Notes: generated from the letters alone by a model not told the origin. A DNA stretch of 64,000 bases from Rhodobacteraceae bacterium F11138 (GCA_016521575.1 JAEKDP010000009.1:62001-126000); one strand, 5' to 3'; shown: positions 7,773 through 16,603, numbered from the stretch's first letter. Numbers and translations: made by a program.

Positions 7773-9413
7773 TTACTCCGCCGGTTGCAGACCAAGAGGA
7801 CGGTCCCGAGGGGTCTGCGCCAATGGCGTCAGACGATAGGTCGCCCAACAGTTCAGCGCACACAGGATCGCGCCGGTCAGGAACATTGCCCCGCCCAGTG
7901 TGCGCAACAGATAATACGGCGCCATCGCGCGCACGGATTCCACGAAACTGTAGGACAGCGCGCCATTCTCGTCATAGGCCCGCCACATCAGACCCTGGGT
8001 GATACCCGCGTTCCACAAGGCGATCACATAGACCAGCGTGCCCCCTACGGCGAGCCAGAAATGCCACTCGATCGCCCGTGGCCAGGCCATGGTGTCCCGG
8101 CCCGAGATATTGGGAACCAGCGTATAGACCGCGCCGAATATGATCATCGCAACCCAGCCCAGCGTGCCGGAATGAACATGCCCCACCGTCCAGTCGGTAT
8201 AATGGCTGAGCGAATTGACCGGCCGGATCGCAAGGAAAGACCCCTCAAAGGTCGAAAGCCCGTAAAAGACGGCCGCGACGAACATGAACCGCAGCGTCGC
8301 GTCATCGCGCACCTTGTGCCAGGCGCCGTTCAGGGTGGCGATGGCATTGCCCGCCGACGCCCAGGACGGCACCAGCAGCATCACCGAAAACGTCATCCCA
8401 AGGGTCTGAACCCAATAGGGCAGCGCCGTGTAATGCAGGTGATGCGACCCGACCCAGATGTAGAAAAAGACGATCCCCCAGAAACTGACGATCGACAGCC
8501 GGTATGACCAGATCGGACGCCCGGACCGCACCGGCAGGAAATAATACAGCATGCCCAGAAAACCCGCGGTCAGAAAGAAGGCGACCGCGTTGTGCCCGTA
8601 CCACCACTGGATCATCGCATCCTGCACACCTGCCCAGATCGTAAAGCTGTCGGCGGCACCGAAGCTGACCGGCAGCGCCAGGTTGTTGACGATATGCAGC
8701 ATGGCGACGACCAGGATGAAGGCCATGTAATACCAGTTGGCCACATAGATATGCGGCTCATGCCGCCGCGCCAGCGTGCGGATATACAGCGTGAAATACA
8801 CCACCCAGACCACCACCAGCCACAGATCGGCGTACCATTCCGGCTCGGCATATTCCTTGGACTGGGTGCTTCCCATCACATAGCCGGTGACGGCCCATGC
8901 GCAGAACAGGTTGAAACCGATCAGTACGAACCAGGGGCTGATCGAATCCGCCAGCCGGGTCCGCGAGGTGCGTTGCAGAACGTAATACGAGGTCGCAATC
9001 AGCGCGTTGCCGCCGAAACCGAAGATCACGCCGGTCGTGTGAACCGGGCGCAACCGGCCGAAACTCGTCCATGGCACTGCGGGCGTTGCCTCGGGCCAGT
9101 ACAGAAGCGCCGCGACCCAGACCCCCACACCCATGCCGATGATCGCCCAGATCAAGGTCATGGTGATTCCGAAACGGGTCGGGGCATCGTAATACCGGTT
9201 CAGCCGGTCGGCATCCGGTTGCGGGTCGTAGAACGCGCCACCCACGCGGAAAACCAGCAGCATCCCCAGCGCCAGAGCCATCGTGCCGTGAACCGCCATG
9301 ACCCCATGCCCCGCACCCGCCGCCATGACCAGACCAAGCAGCGCAAGCGCAACCGCCAGGCCAAACCCGATTTGTCGTTCAGATCGGCTGAGCGTTGATG
9401 CCGGACTCATCAA
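7773..9413 (-). CDS. ccoN: Cytochrome c oxidase cbb3-type, catalytic subunit CcoN
   Basis: A 546-residue heme-copper oxidase subunit I of the C family, which reduces oxygen to water with high affinity and pumps protons. About twelve to fourteen membrane helices are seen. Ligand motifs are present: RPVHTTGVIFGFGGNA (low-spin heme His), QWWYGHNAVAFFLTAGF (CuB His and the family-specific Tyr of helix VII), GSHHLHYTALPYW (two CuB His) and HVHSGTLGW (heme His pair). It is thus a true cbb3 oxidase rather than a nitric oxide reductase. It follows a 51-aa membrane protein gene and leads the coupled ccoO-ccoQ-ccoP series. Confidence 0.97.
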   Translation of the reverse strand: MMSPASTLSRSERQIGFGLAVALALLGLVMAAGAGHGVMAVHGTMALALGMLLVFRVGGAFYDPQPDADRLNRYYDAPTRFGITMTLIWAIIGMGVGVWVAALLYWPEATPAVPWTSFGRLRPVHTTGVIFGFGGNALIATSYYVLQRTSRTRLADSISPWFVLIGFNLFCAWAVTGYVMGSTQSKEYAEPEWYADLWLVVVWVVYFTLYIRTLARRHEPHIYVANWYYMAFILVVAMLHIVNNLALPVSFGAADSFTIWAGVQDAMIQWWYGHNAVAFFLTAGFLGMLYYFLPVRSGRPIWSYRLSIVSFWGIVFFYIWVGSHHLHYTALPYWVQTLGMTFSVMLLVPSWASAGNAIATLNGAWHKVRDDATLRFMFVAAVFYGLSTFEGSFLAIRPVNSLSHYTDWTVGHVHSGTLGWVAMIIFGAVYTLVPNISGRDTMAWPRAIEWHFWLAVGGTLVYVIALWNAGITQGLMWRAYDENGALSYSFVESVRAMAPYYLLRTLGGAMFLTGAILCALNCWATYRLTPLAQTPRDRPLGLQPAE

Positions 9414-9455
9414 TTCATTCCTTCTGGATGGCAGGCCGTCAAACGACGGACCGAC

Positions 9456-9611
9456 TCAAATTGCGAAGACCCACAGGATGATCAAACCCACTATCAGGTA
9501 GAAAAGCGTGTTGATTAACCAACGGACAAGGCCAGCGTCGCCTTCCGGGTCGATGCCCAGACGTTTGCAGACTTTGGTTCCAGGCCAGAGAATCGCTTCA
9601 GACAAGGACAT
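9456..9611 (-). CDS. 51-residue single-helix protein preceding ccoN
   Basis: A small gene starting at the ATG at 9611, preceded by a strong ribosome-binding site (AGGAGG, six bases before the start). An in-frame ATG ten codons upstream has no such site. The product MSLSEAILWPGTKVCKRLGI then has a short acidic linker and a C-terminal membrane helix (LVRWLINTLFYLIVGLII). It is the first gene of the cco transcript, 42 bases before ccoN, and is divergent from nsrR. It resembles no named subunit I can identify; a small accessory subunit of the oxidase is the simplest guess. Confidence 0.65.
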   Translation of the reverse strand: MSLSEAILWPGTKVCKRLGIDPEGDAGLVRWLINTLFYLIVGLIILWVFAI

Positions 9612-9661
9612 TTTTTCCTCCTCGCGACAGATATTTTCCACAGCCTCTACATATCGCTTCT

Positions 9662-9685
9662 AAATGCGCATTGTAAATGCTAATT
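9662..9685. promoter_or_regulatory. Candidate NsrR-type operator between cco operon and nsrR
   Basis: Two related AT-rich half-site pairs occur in tandem: AAATGCGCATT, which contains the perfect palindrome AATGCGCATT, and TAAATGCTAATT. NsrR and other Rrf2 proteins bind AT-rich sites built on AAATGCATTT-like halves. The site lies just before the nsrR start (9694) and about 50 bases upstream of the first cco gene, so it could govern both. This is a pattern match, not a demonstrated site. Confidence 0.45.
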
Positions 9686-9693
9686 ATCTCGCC

Positions 9694-10122
9694 ATGCAGT
9701 TGGACAAATTCACCGATTACGCGCTTCGCGTCCTGATGACCCTGGCCGTGCGCCATCCGGAAAGGATTCCCACATCCGAAATTGCAACGATCTTCGGGCT
9801 GTCTGAAAACCACCTGTCCAAGGTCGCGACGCTTCTGGCCCGCGAGGGATTCGTAATCTCGGAACGGGGCCGCAATGGCGGTCTTACGCTGGCGCGGCCG
9901 GCTGATCAGATTCTTGTCGGCGCGGTGGTTCGGGCCATGAAACGCAATGATACGGTGGCCGAATGTTTCGGACCGAACAAATCTTGCCGCATTCTGCCCG
10001 CCTGTGGTCTGCGCGAACCGCTGGCGCAGGCTCAGGCAGCCTATTTTGCGACGCTGGATCGCTATACTCTGGCCGATGTCACGCGATCGCGGCACGGGCT
10101 GTCCGCGCTGCTGGGCGCGTGA
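9694..10122 (+). CDS. nsrR: Rrf2-family nitric-oxide-sensing regulator NsrR
   Basis: A 142-residue Rrf2-type iron-sulfur regulator. It begins MQLDKFTDYALRVLMTLAV, the standard NsrR N-terminus, then a winged-helix DNA-binding domain (SENHLSKVATLLAREGFV and RGRNGGLTLARP) and a three-cysteine cluster-binding loop (ECFGPNKSCRILPACGL, spacing C-x6-C-x5-C). The start at 9694 was chosen over an in-frame ATG ten codons earlier because family members begin at MQL. NsrR represses genes until nitric oxide destroys its cluster. It is divergent from the cbb3 operon, suggesting that this oxidase responds to nitric oxide. Confidence 0.85.
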   Translation: MQLDKFTDYALRVLMTLAVRHPERIPTSEIATIFGLSENHLSKVATLLAREGFVISERGRNGGLTLARPADQILVGAVVRAMKRNDTVAECFGPNKSCRILPACGLREPLAQAQAAYFATLDRYTLADVTRSRHGLSALLGA

Positions 10123-10149
10123 TTCCGAAAATCCGGGCGGCGCGTCCGC

Positions 10150-11013
10150 TCAGACCGCGCTTGCCCGTGCGTCTGCCAGAAAGATGCTTCTAAGCTTGCG
10201 GGTCAGCTCTCCCACGGTTCCATCGCCGATCGGCTGGCCGTCCACTTCGACCATCGGCAGGACATACATCGGCGATGCGGTGATGAACGCTTCGTCCGCC
10301 GCCTGCACCTCGGCCACCGTGAAGGCCCGCTCCTCCAGTTTCAGATCATGGCGCGCGCACAGTTCGATGACCGACCTGCGGGTCACGCCTGGCAGGATCT
10401 CGGTCGAGCGCGGGCGGGTGACGACAGTGCCGTCCCTGACGATAAAGACGTTGGACGCCGTGGCTTCGGTCACATACCCGTCGCGCACGAACAGCGCGTC
10501 ATTGACCCCCGCCTCTGCCGCGCGTGTCTTGGCCATCGACGTATACAGCAGCTGCACCGATTTGATATCGCACCGCGCCCAGCGGGAATCTTCGACCGAA
10601 ATGAACTTCAGCCCGGTTTCGGCAAGCGGATGATCGATGAAATTCAGCCGCTGGGTAAAGGACATGATCGTGGGCTCGATCCCGCGGGGCATGATGAAAT
10701 TCCGCTCGGCGGCACCGCGCGAGACCTGCAGATACACACCGCCGACGTCGATCCGGTTGCGGGCGACCATTTCGCGGTGCAGCGTCAGCATGTCCGCCCG
10801 GTCGACCCGGTACTCGTAACCCAGGGCCCCCAGCGAACGCTCTAGCCGTTGCATGTGGCCGTCGAAATCAATCAGCCTGCCGTCAAGAACCGCCGTGTAT
10901 TCATACACCGCGTCCGCCATCAGAAACCCGCGATCGAACACCGACACGCGGGCCTCGGCCGCCGGCAGGAACGCCCCGTTCAGATAGACAATTCGGTCGG
11001 CATCTTCAGTCAT
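10150..11013 (-). CDS. D-amino-acid transaminase (class IV PLP enzyme)
   Basis: A 287-residue fold-type IV aminotransferase, close to D-alanine aminotransferase: it moves an amino group between D-amino acids and 2-oxoglutarate. The PLP lysine is K151 in RCDIKSVQLL, with the family motifs VFDRGFLMADAVYEY near the N-terminus, the phosphate-binding TEATASNVFIV, and LPGVTRRSVIEL. The ATG at 11013 has GGAGA about eight bases upstream, which decides it over an ATG seven codons earlier. It overlaps the tctA stop by eight bases and is the last gene of the sulfatase-tct operon. A branched-chain or lyase-type class IV enzyme is the main alternative. Confidence 0.82.
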   Translation of the reverse strand: MTEDADRIVYLNGAFLPAAEARVSVFDRGFLMADAVYEYTAVLDGRLIDFDGHMQRLERSLGALGYEYRVDRADMLTLHREMVARNRIDVGGVYLQVSRGAAERNFIMPRGIEPTIMSFTQRLNFIDHPLAETGLKFISVEDSRWARCDIKSVQLLYTSMAKTRAAEAGVNDALFVRDGYVTEATASNVFIVRDGTVVTRPRSTEILPGVTRRSVIELCARHDLKLEERAFTVAEVQAADEAFITASPMYVLPMVEVDGQPIGDGTVGELTRKLRSIFLADARASAV

Positions 11014-12553
11014 CGGTGTTCTCTCCGGTTGCAAGCGGTGGATGATTTGCCCTGTGTCTGGTCTGCCGGGTCCGGTTCAGCGCAATCGCGCCCACCACGA
11101 AAACCGACAGCCCCAGCAACAACAGCGCGATGGGATAGCTCACGATCCGGCCCAGATCGCCATTCATCAGCGCCAGACTTTGCCCGATCGAGATCTCGAA
11201 CTGCGGGCCAAGAAAGAAAGCGATGATGAAGATGACGACCGAATACCCGGTCACCAGCATCAGATACCCCAGAAGGGCAAAGGCCAGCATCACGCCGACG
11301 CCGAAAATTCCGCCCGTCGACATCGAGACACCGACGATGCACAGCATCAGCGCCGACGCGAAAACCAGCGATTCCGGCGCGCGGACCACGCGGACCCACA
11401 GGCGCAAACCCACCTGCCCGATCCACAGATTGGCAAAATTCGCCATCACCATGGCGCCGAACAGGCCGTACACCAGGCGGCCTTGCTCCTGAAACAGCAG
11501 GGGGCCGGGCTGGATGCCGTGAATCATGAAGGCGCTCACGATCAATGCGGCACCGACGCTGCCGGGTATGCCCAGCGTCAGCAGCGGGATCAGATTGGCC
11601 CCCACCACCGCGGAATTGGCGGATTCCGCCGCCGCGATGCCCTTGATGTTGCCCTTGCCGAAACTCTCGGGGTCTTTCGCCGTGCTTTTTGTCGCGGCAT
11701 AGGACATGAACGCCGCCGCCGTTGATCCGATTCCCGGCAAGGCCCCCAGAACCGTGCCGATCGCGGCCCCGCGCAACAGCACATACCGACAGGACCAGTA
11801 TTCGGCCCAGGACACCCGCCGGTCCTGCGGGCTTGCGGGCACCTGCGTTTGCACCGCCGCCACCGCCGCGCGCCCCTGCAGGGCAAGGCGGCGCAGGATT
11901 TCAGAGATCACCAGCATCCCGATGGCCACCGAGATCAGCGGCAGACCGTCATACAGTTCGTAATGCCCGAAAATCAGCCGCGGCGTGGTGTTTTCCGGGT
12001 CGGCCCCGACGGTTGCGAAAAACAGGCCCAGCACCGTGGCGATCAGCCCCTTGACCACCGATTCCCCGATCAGCGCCGCGATCACGCTGAAGGCGAAAAC
12101 CACCAGCGCGAACACTTCGACCGGCCCCATCATCAGCGCAAGGGCCGCCAGAGGCGCCGAAACGGTGATCAGGACAAGATCGCTGACCGTATCCCCCGTC
12201 ACCGACGAAAACAGCGCCATTTTCGTGGCTTTCAGCTGCTTGCCTTGCCGCGACAGCGGATAGCCGTCCAATGCGGTCGCCGCCGCATCCGGCGTGCCCG
12301 GCGTGTTGATCAGAACCGCCGGCACCGCGCCGCCCACCAGCCCGCCCTTGTTGATACCGACCAGAAAGGAAATCGCCGGCAACGGATCCAGCCCAAAGGT
12401 AAAGGGAATGGCGATCGCCATGGCCATGATCGGCCCGATCCCCGGTATCGCTCCGACAAGTTGACCGATGGCCACACCGCAAATCACGAACCCCAGGTTC
12501 CACAGGGTGAATACATCCCCGAAACCCGCGAGAATCGACGCAAAATCAAACAA
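11006..12553 (-). CDS. tctA: Tripartite tricarboxylate transporter, large permease TctA
   Basis: A 515-residue TctA-family membrane protein with about eleven or twelve helices. Family motifs are visible: GAIPGIGPIMAMAIAIPFTF near residue 35, GGAVPAVLINTPGTPDAAATALDGYPL around 75-100, LGALPGIGSTAAAFMSY, and NLIPLLTLGIPGSVGAALI. Together with TctB and the periplasmic TctC it imports carboxylates or related anions. It lies between tctB (gap 11 bases) and the transaminase gene. Confidence 0.94.
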   Translation of the reverse strand: MFDFASILAGFGDVFTLWNLGFVICGVAIGQLVGAIPGIGPIMAMAIAIPFTFGLDPLPAISFLVGINKGGLVGGAVPAVLINTPGTPDAAATALDGYPLSRQGKQLKATKMALFSSVTGDTVSDLVLITVSAPLAALALMMGPVEVFALVVFAFSVIAALIGESVVKGLIATVLGLFFATVGADPENTTPRLIFGHYELYDGLPLISVAIGMLVISEILRRLALQGRAAVAAVQTQVPASPQDRRVSWAEYWSCRYVLLRGAAIGTVLGALPGIGSTAAAFMSYAATKSTAKDPESFGKGNIKGIAAAESANSAVVGANLIPLLTLGIPGSVGAALIVSAFMIHGIQPGPLLFQEQGRLVYGLFGAMVMANFANLWIGQVGLRLWVRVVRAPESLVFASALMLCIVGVSMSTGGIFGVGVMLAFALLGYLMLVTGYSVVIFIIAFFLGPQFEISIGQSLALMNGDLGRIVSYPIALLLLGLSVFVVGAIALNRTRQTRHRANHPPLATGENTDD

Positions 12554-12564
12554 GACCGGCTTCC

Positions 12565-12987
12565 TTATGGCAGGCTGCGTTCAAGCAACCAGATGACGGT
12601 GATCCAGATGAACGCCGGCACCCCCGCGGCCCCGACCAGCAGAACCAGCGGGCGGCGCTCTCCCATGAGAACCATCAGGGCAAGCCCGAGCAACGGCACC
12701 ACCTGAAAGAACCCGAACAGCGACATCGCATACAGACCGCCCGCCAGCAGCGCGAAATAGGCGAAAAACCTGCCCAGTTGCCGAAGGCTGACGGTCGGGT
12801 ATCGCGTCGGCCTGAAGACCAGCACCCCCCCCAGCACGATCAGCAGCCACGCCAGCACATTCGGCACCGCCTGCGGCTGCACCCAGGCCGAGCGCACGGT
12901 TTCCACCCCGTTCGGGATCAACACCAGATATGCCCAAAGCCCCGCCGCCGCGACCAGCGCGCCCGAAACCCTGTCCGATCTCGACAT
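12565..12987 (-). CDS. tctB: Tripartite tricarboxylate transporter, small permease TctB
   Basis: A 140-residue four-helix membrane protein, the small TctB subunit. The start at 12987 (MSRSDRVSGALVAAAGLWAY) is preceded by AAGGAAG, while an ATG fifteen codons upstream lacks such a site and would add an unlikely leader. The C-terminal FIWITVIWLLERSLP is typical of TctB. It is placed between tctC and tctA in the expected order. Confidence 0.88.
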   Translation of the reverse strand: MSRSDRVSGALVAAAGLWAYLVLIPNGVETVRSAWVQPQAVPNVLAWLLIVLGGVLVFRPTRYPTVSLRQLGRFFAYFALLAGGLYAMSLFGFFQVVPLLGLALMVLMGERRPLVLLVGAAGVPAFIWITVIWLLERSLP

Positions 12988-13043
12988 GCGATCTTCCTTT
13001 TGAAATGCCCCGCCCGCAACCGGGCAAGGCACGGGCCAAAGCC

Positions 13044-13988
13044 TCAGTCGCTGAACAACACGCGGATGTTCTCAAGCCCCTTGTCCATCATGTCCCGCGT
13101 CCCCTGCGGACCCAGATTCATGACGTCGTTGCGGGTGGCGTTCCTGACAACCTCCTGAACGCGCTCGGTTTTCATTGCATTCGCCAATGCGGTCGCCAGC
13201 GCCTCGCGCGCGGCGGGGTCGGTGCCTGCGACCGTCGCGAAATAGAACACCGGAGAAACATAGACCGGATAGCCCGCTTCCATCACGGTCGGAATATCGG
13301 GCGCATAGCTGTGACGTTCATCATTGACGCTTGCGATCAGCTTCATGTCGCCGGACTTCAGATACGGCAGATGCTCGCCGGATGCAAAACCGACCTGGAC
13401 CTGTCCGCCCAGGATCAGCTTGATGTTCTCGGCCCCGCCCTTCGTGGATACGAAACGGAACCCGGCATCGGCCTGGCCATTGATCGCCTCCATCAGGAAT
13501 TTCTGCGGCGGCGCGTCAAAGGCGACGGGCAGCCCCTGATTTTCCTTCGAATAGGCGATCATCTCGTCCAGCGTATCGAAAGGCGCATCGGCCTTGGCCA
13601 CGATGCCCAGCTGCGCCCGCGTGATCGTGCCGAGATAGTCGAAACTGTCCAGATCGAACGGCAGCGTATCGCCGCGCGTGATCAGATTGATCAGCACCGG
13701 ATTGTTCACCCCCATGCCGATCACCGTACCATCGGCGGGTCGCTGGGAAATCCCCGTGAACATCGCGACTCCGCCTCCGCCGGTCTTGTTTTCGGCCACG
13801 ATGTTCCAGCCGGTCTGTTCCTTCATCACCTCGGCGACGATCCGGCCCATCGTGTCGGTGGAGCCCCCGGCGGCGAAACCGATCTGCAGCTTCAGCGGCT
13901 TGGGCGGGGCCCAGTCCGCGGCCAGCACCGGGCTGCCCAAGGTCAGCGACATGGCCAGAAGCCCGGCTATTTTTCCCAATATATTCAT
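13044..13988 (-). CDS. tctC: Tripartite tricarboxylate transporter substrate-binding protein TctC
   Basis: A 314-residue periplasmic binding protein of the TctC (Bug) family. The N-terminus is a signal peptide (MNILGKIAGLLAMSLTLGSPVLA) followed by the mature domain starting PPKPLKLQIGFAAGGSTDTMGR, the typical ligand-loop motif of the family. GGAG is present before the ATG. The ligand is unknown; in this operon it may be a sulfate-ester or an amino-acid-derived anion, given the sulfatase upstream and the transaminase downstream. Confidence 0.9.
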   Translation of the reverse strand: MNILGKIAGLLAMSLTLGSPVLAADWAPPKPLKLQIGFAAGGSTDTMGRIVAEVMKEQTGWNIVAENKTGGGGVAMFTGISQRPADGTVIGMGVNNPVLINLITRGDTLPFDLDSFDYLGTITRAQLGIVAKADAPFDTLDEMIAYSKENQGLPVAFDAPPQKFLMEAINGQADAGFRFVSTKGGAENIKLILGGQVQVGFASGEHLPYLKSGDMKLIASVNDERHSYAPDIPTVMEAGYPVYVSPVFYFATVAGTDPAAREALATALANAMKTERVQEVVRNATRNDVMNLGPQGTRDMMDKGLENIRVLFSD

Positions 13989-14015
13989 GTTCTTCTCCCT
14001 GTTTTTATGTTCATT

Positions 14016-15677
14016 TCATGTGTCCTCCGACAGATCTTTCCGCGATGTGTAATCCCTCGGCGCCGTCCCGGTGTATCTGGCCGTCCATTCCTTTGGCACT
14101 TCGCTTCCGTCTTTCAGAAAGGGCAGTATTCCGCGGCGCAGGGAATTGCCCCGCATGGCCCGGATATCGTCATCCGAACGGGTCACGCGCTGCGACATGC
14201 GCCGGCCCCATTTCCCCAACAGCCCGTACAGACGGTCGATTTCGGCGGCATGGGTTTCGTCCTTTGCCAGATCGACGAATTCATCCGGATCGGTCTTCAG
14301 ATCGAACAGCATCGGCCGGAACCCGCCCTCGGCGTGGATCATTTTGAAGCGCCCGTCGAAAATCATGAAAAGCCGCGCATCGCGCGGGGCGACCCCCAGC
14401 TTTTCGCACAGCGGCGTGACCGAATAATCGTATTCGCTGATCACGAATTCACGGTCTTCTGTCGGTCTGGCGTGCAGATACGGCACCAGACTGCGCCCTT
14501 CGAGGATATGATCCGCCACCTTGCCGCCGACCGTTTCAACAAAGGTCGGGGCCAGATCGATCGATTCCACCAGCGCATCGCATGTGCTGCCCCGCGTCGC
14601 ATCCGCCTCGGGGCGCGGATCGTAGATGATCAGCGGCACCTTGACCGAAGGATCGTGAAACAGATCCTTTTCCCCCAGCCAGTGATCGCCCAGGTAATCG
14701 CCATGATCCGAGCTGAGCACGATCATGGTATTGTCGATTTCACCGCTGGCTTCCAGATGATCCAGCAGCCGCCCGAACTGGTCATCGCATTGCCTGATCA
14801 GCCCCATATAGGCCGGGATGACCTTGTCGCGCACCTCGTCATCCTGAAAGGCCCGCGACACTTTGGTGTCCATATAGGCCCCGAAAATCGGATGCGGATC
14901 CTCGCGCTCGGCCTGCGACCGTCTGGCCTCGGGGATCTGAGCGGGCCCGTACATATCGTGATAGGGCGCCGGTACGATATAGGGCCAGTGCGGCTTGATA
15001 TAGCTGACATGCGCGCACCACGGCCCGCGCGCCTGTTCGATGAACCGCAGGGTTTCATCGGTCAGCCACGGGGTTTCGCTGTGTTCTTCGCGGATGTTCG
15101 CCGGACAATCGGCATTCTGGAACATCCAGCCCGACGCCAGTTCACCGTCGCGCACCCCGGCATTGGCGTGATCGGCCCAGGGGTTTTCGGTATTGTAGCC
15201 CTGCGACTTGAGATATTCATTATAGGGCGAACGTTTCTCGTCATAAAACCCGTCCGGCCCTTCGCCCCACAGGCCATCATCGCGGACCCAGACATCAAAA
15301 CCGCACTCGGCCTGACGCGCCCCGATCGTGCTTTCCGCTGTCAGCCCCAGCCGGGCCATGCCCTTGGCATCGACCTTCATGTGGGTCTTGCCGATCAGCC
15401 AGCAATCCATGCCGCTGTCGCGCAGATGATCGCCCAGCGTCATCTCGCCCACGCGCAGAGGAAAGCCGTTCCACTGCGCGCCGTGGCTCGACGCATAACG
15501 GCCGGTATAATAGCACATCCGGCTCGCACCGCAGATCGGCGACTGGACATAGGCATTGGTGAACCGCACGCCCCGCGCCGACAGGCGGTCGAAATTCGGC
15601 GTTTGCAGGTATGGGTGTCCCGCACAACCCAGATAATCGTACCTGAGCTGATCATACATCACGAACAATATGTTCAA
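14016..15677 (-). CDS. Cytoplasmic sulfatase / phosphonate-monoester-hydrolase-like enzyme
   Basis: A 553-residue alkaline-phosphatase superfamily sulfatase. I place the start at TTG 15677, eight bases after GGAGG, which gives the family's usual beginning MNILFVMYDQLRYDYLGC; the ATG upstream at 15740 would read through the operator. The metal site D9/Q10 region, the active-site motif CGASR at 49-53 (a variant of CxPSR, with the Cys converted to formylglycine in the family) and SSDHGDYLGDH are present. There is no signal peptide, so it would act on an imported substrate. It leads the tctCBA-transaminase operon. Sulfate ester, phosphonate monoester or sulfamate are all possible substrates. Confidence 0.85.
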   Translation of the reverse strand: MNILFVMYDQLRYDYLGCAGHPYLQTPNFDRLSARGVRFTNAYVQSPICGASRMCYYTGRYASSHGAQWNGFPLRVGEMTLGDHLRDSGMDCWLIGKTHMKVDAKGMARLGLTAESTIGARQAECGFDVWVRDDGLWGEGPDGFYDEKRSPYNEYLKSQGYNTENPWADHANAGVRDGELASGWMFQNADCPANIREEHSETPWLTDETLRFIEQARGPWCAHVSYIKPHWPYIVPAPYHDMYGPAQIPEARRSQAEREDPHPIFGAYMDTKVSRAFQDDEVRDKVIPAYMGLIRQCDDQFGRLLDHLEASGEIDNTMIVLSSDHGDYLGDHWLGEKDLFHDPSVKVPLIIYDPRPEADATRGSTCDALVESIDLAPTFVETVGGKVADHILEGRSLVPYLHARPTEDREFVISEYDYSVTPLCEKLGVAPRDARLFMIFDGRFKMIHAEGGFRPMLFDLKTDPDEFVDLAKDETHAAEIDRLYGLLGKWGRRMSQRVTRSDDDIRAMRGNSLRRGILPFLKDGSEVPKEWTARYTGTAPRDYTSRKDLSEDT

Positions 15678-15729
15678 CGCTGATTCCTCCCGGCTCCAAG
15701 TATTCACAAGCTGCCCGCTGAATGCTAAC

Positions 15730-15754
15730 TGCCAGTTCACCTGGTGAACTGGCA
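15730..15754. promoter_or_regulatory. Perfect 25-bp palindromic operator
   Basis: The arms TGCCAGTTCACC and GGTGAACTGGCA are exact reverse complements around a single central T. The site lies between the sulfatase start (15677, minus strand) and the IclR-like regulator start (15761, plus strand). Its position and symmetry suggest that the regulator binds here and controls both itself and the sulfatase-tct operon. Confidence 0.75.
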
Positions 15755-15760
15755 GATGCG

Positions 15761-16552
15761 ATGCGCGACCCCCAAAAGCAGATCCGCGCCCTGGGCCGCG
15801 GTCTGGACATCATCGAGAACCTGGCCGGCTCGGGGCGCATGTCGCTTGCCGCGCTGCGCCGCGGCAGCGGTCTGAGCAACGCCACGCTCCTGCGCATTCT
15901 TGCAACCTTGCAGGCGCGCGGCTGGGTGCGCCGCTCGCTGGTCGACGCCAAGTACGAACTGACCCATGAAACCGGCATGTTTCTCAGAAACGCCCGGCAT
16001 GCGCATCCTCTTGCAGAAGCGGCCTCGCCCACCATGCGGGATCTGGGGGACTCGGGGCTGCCCTATCCGTCCGATCTTGCCGCCGTGCAAAAGCCGGGGG
16101 TGATCGAGATCGTCGAAACCAACCGCAAGAAAGGCCCGCATGCGCCGGTCCACGCCCCCTATGGCGTGCATCCCTCGATGCTGTTTTCCGCCCATGGCAA
16201 AGCCTTCATCGCGTTTTCCGACACAGCCACGCGCGACCTTCACCTGACGGCCATTCGCCGGACCGGCACCCGCGAGGAACGGCTTTGGCTGGATTCCGGT
16301 CAATTCGATGCGGCAATCGCGGAAACCCGGCGCGTCGGATATGGCGTCCGCGCCCGCGAATACTGGGTGCGCGGCATCGAGGATCTGCCCGAAATGGGCG
16401 CCATCGCCATGCCGATATTTTCACAGGGGCATGTCGCCGCGACGATAAGTGTGCTGTGGCTGGAAGAACATTGTTCCCTGGCCGAGATCGTACAGAACGG
16501 CATTCCCGGAATCCTTGAAACCGCCGCGGCGCAGATCGCCGCGAACCTGTGA
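15761..16552 (+). CDS. IclR-family-like transcriptional regulator
   Basis: A 263-residue regulator: an N-terminal winged helix (IRALGRGLDIIENLAG then LRRGSGLSNATLLRILATLQARGWVRR) followed by a ligand-binding domain ending in ISVLWLEEHCSLAEIV. I take the ATG at 15761 because an ATG at 15722 would run the coding sequence through the 25-bp palindrome. It is divergent from the sulfatase-tct operon, which is the likely target. It converges with the rep gene, whose stop is about 50 bases from its own. The ligand is unknown. Confidence 0.8.
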   Translation: MRDPQKQIRALGRGLDIIENLAGSGRMSLAALRRGSGLSNATLLRILATLQARGWVRRSLVDAKYELTHETGMFLRNARHAHPLAEAASPTMRDLGDSGLPYPSDLAAVQKPGVIEIVETNRKKGPHAPVHAPYGVHPSMLFSAHGKAFIAFSDTATRDLHLTAIRRTGTREERLWLDSGQFDAAIAETRRVGYGVRAREYWVRGIEDLPEMGAIAMPIFSQGHVAATISVLWLEEHCSLAEIVQNGIPGILETAAAQIAANL

Positions 16553-16603
16553 CTTTTCGCCGATCCGCATTCACCCGCCCGGCCCCAAGACGCCCTTGCG
16601 GGA

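Noticed and set aside
12930-15683. A 917-codon open frame on the plus strand across tctC and the sulfatase
   Set aside because: It is antisense to two clear genes, with no recognisable motif and a composition typical of shadow frames.
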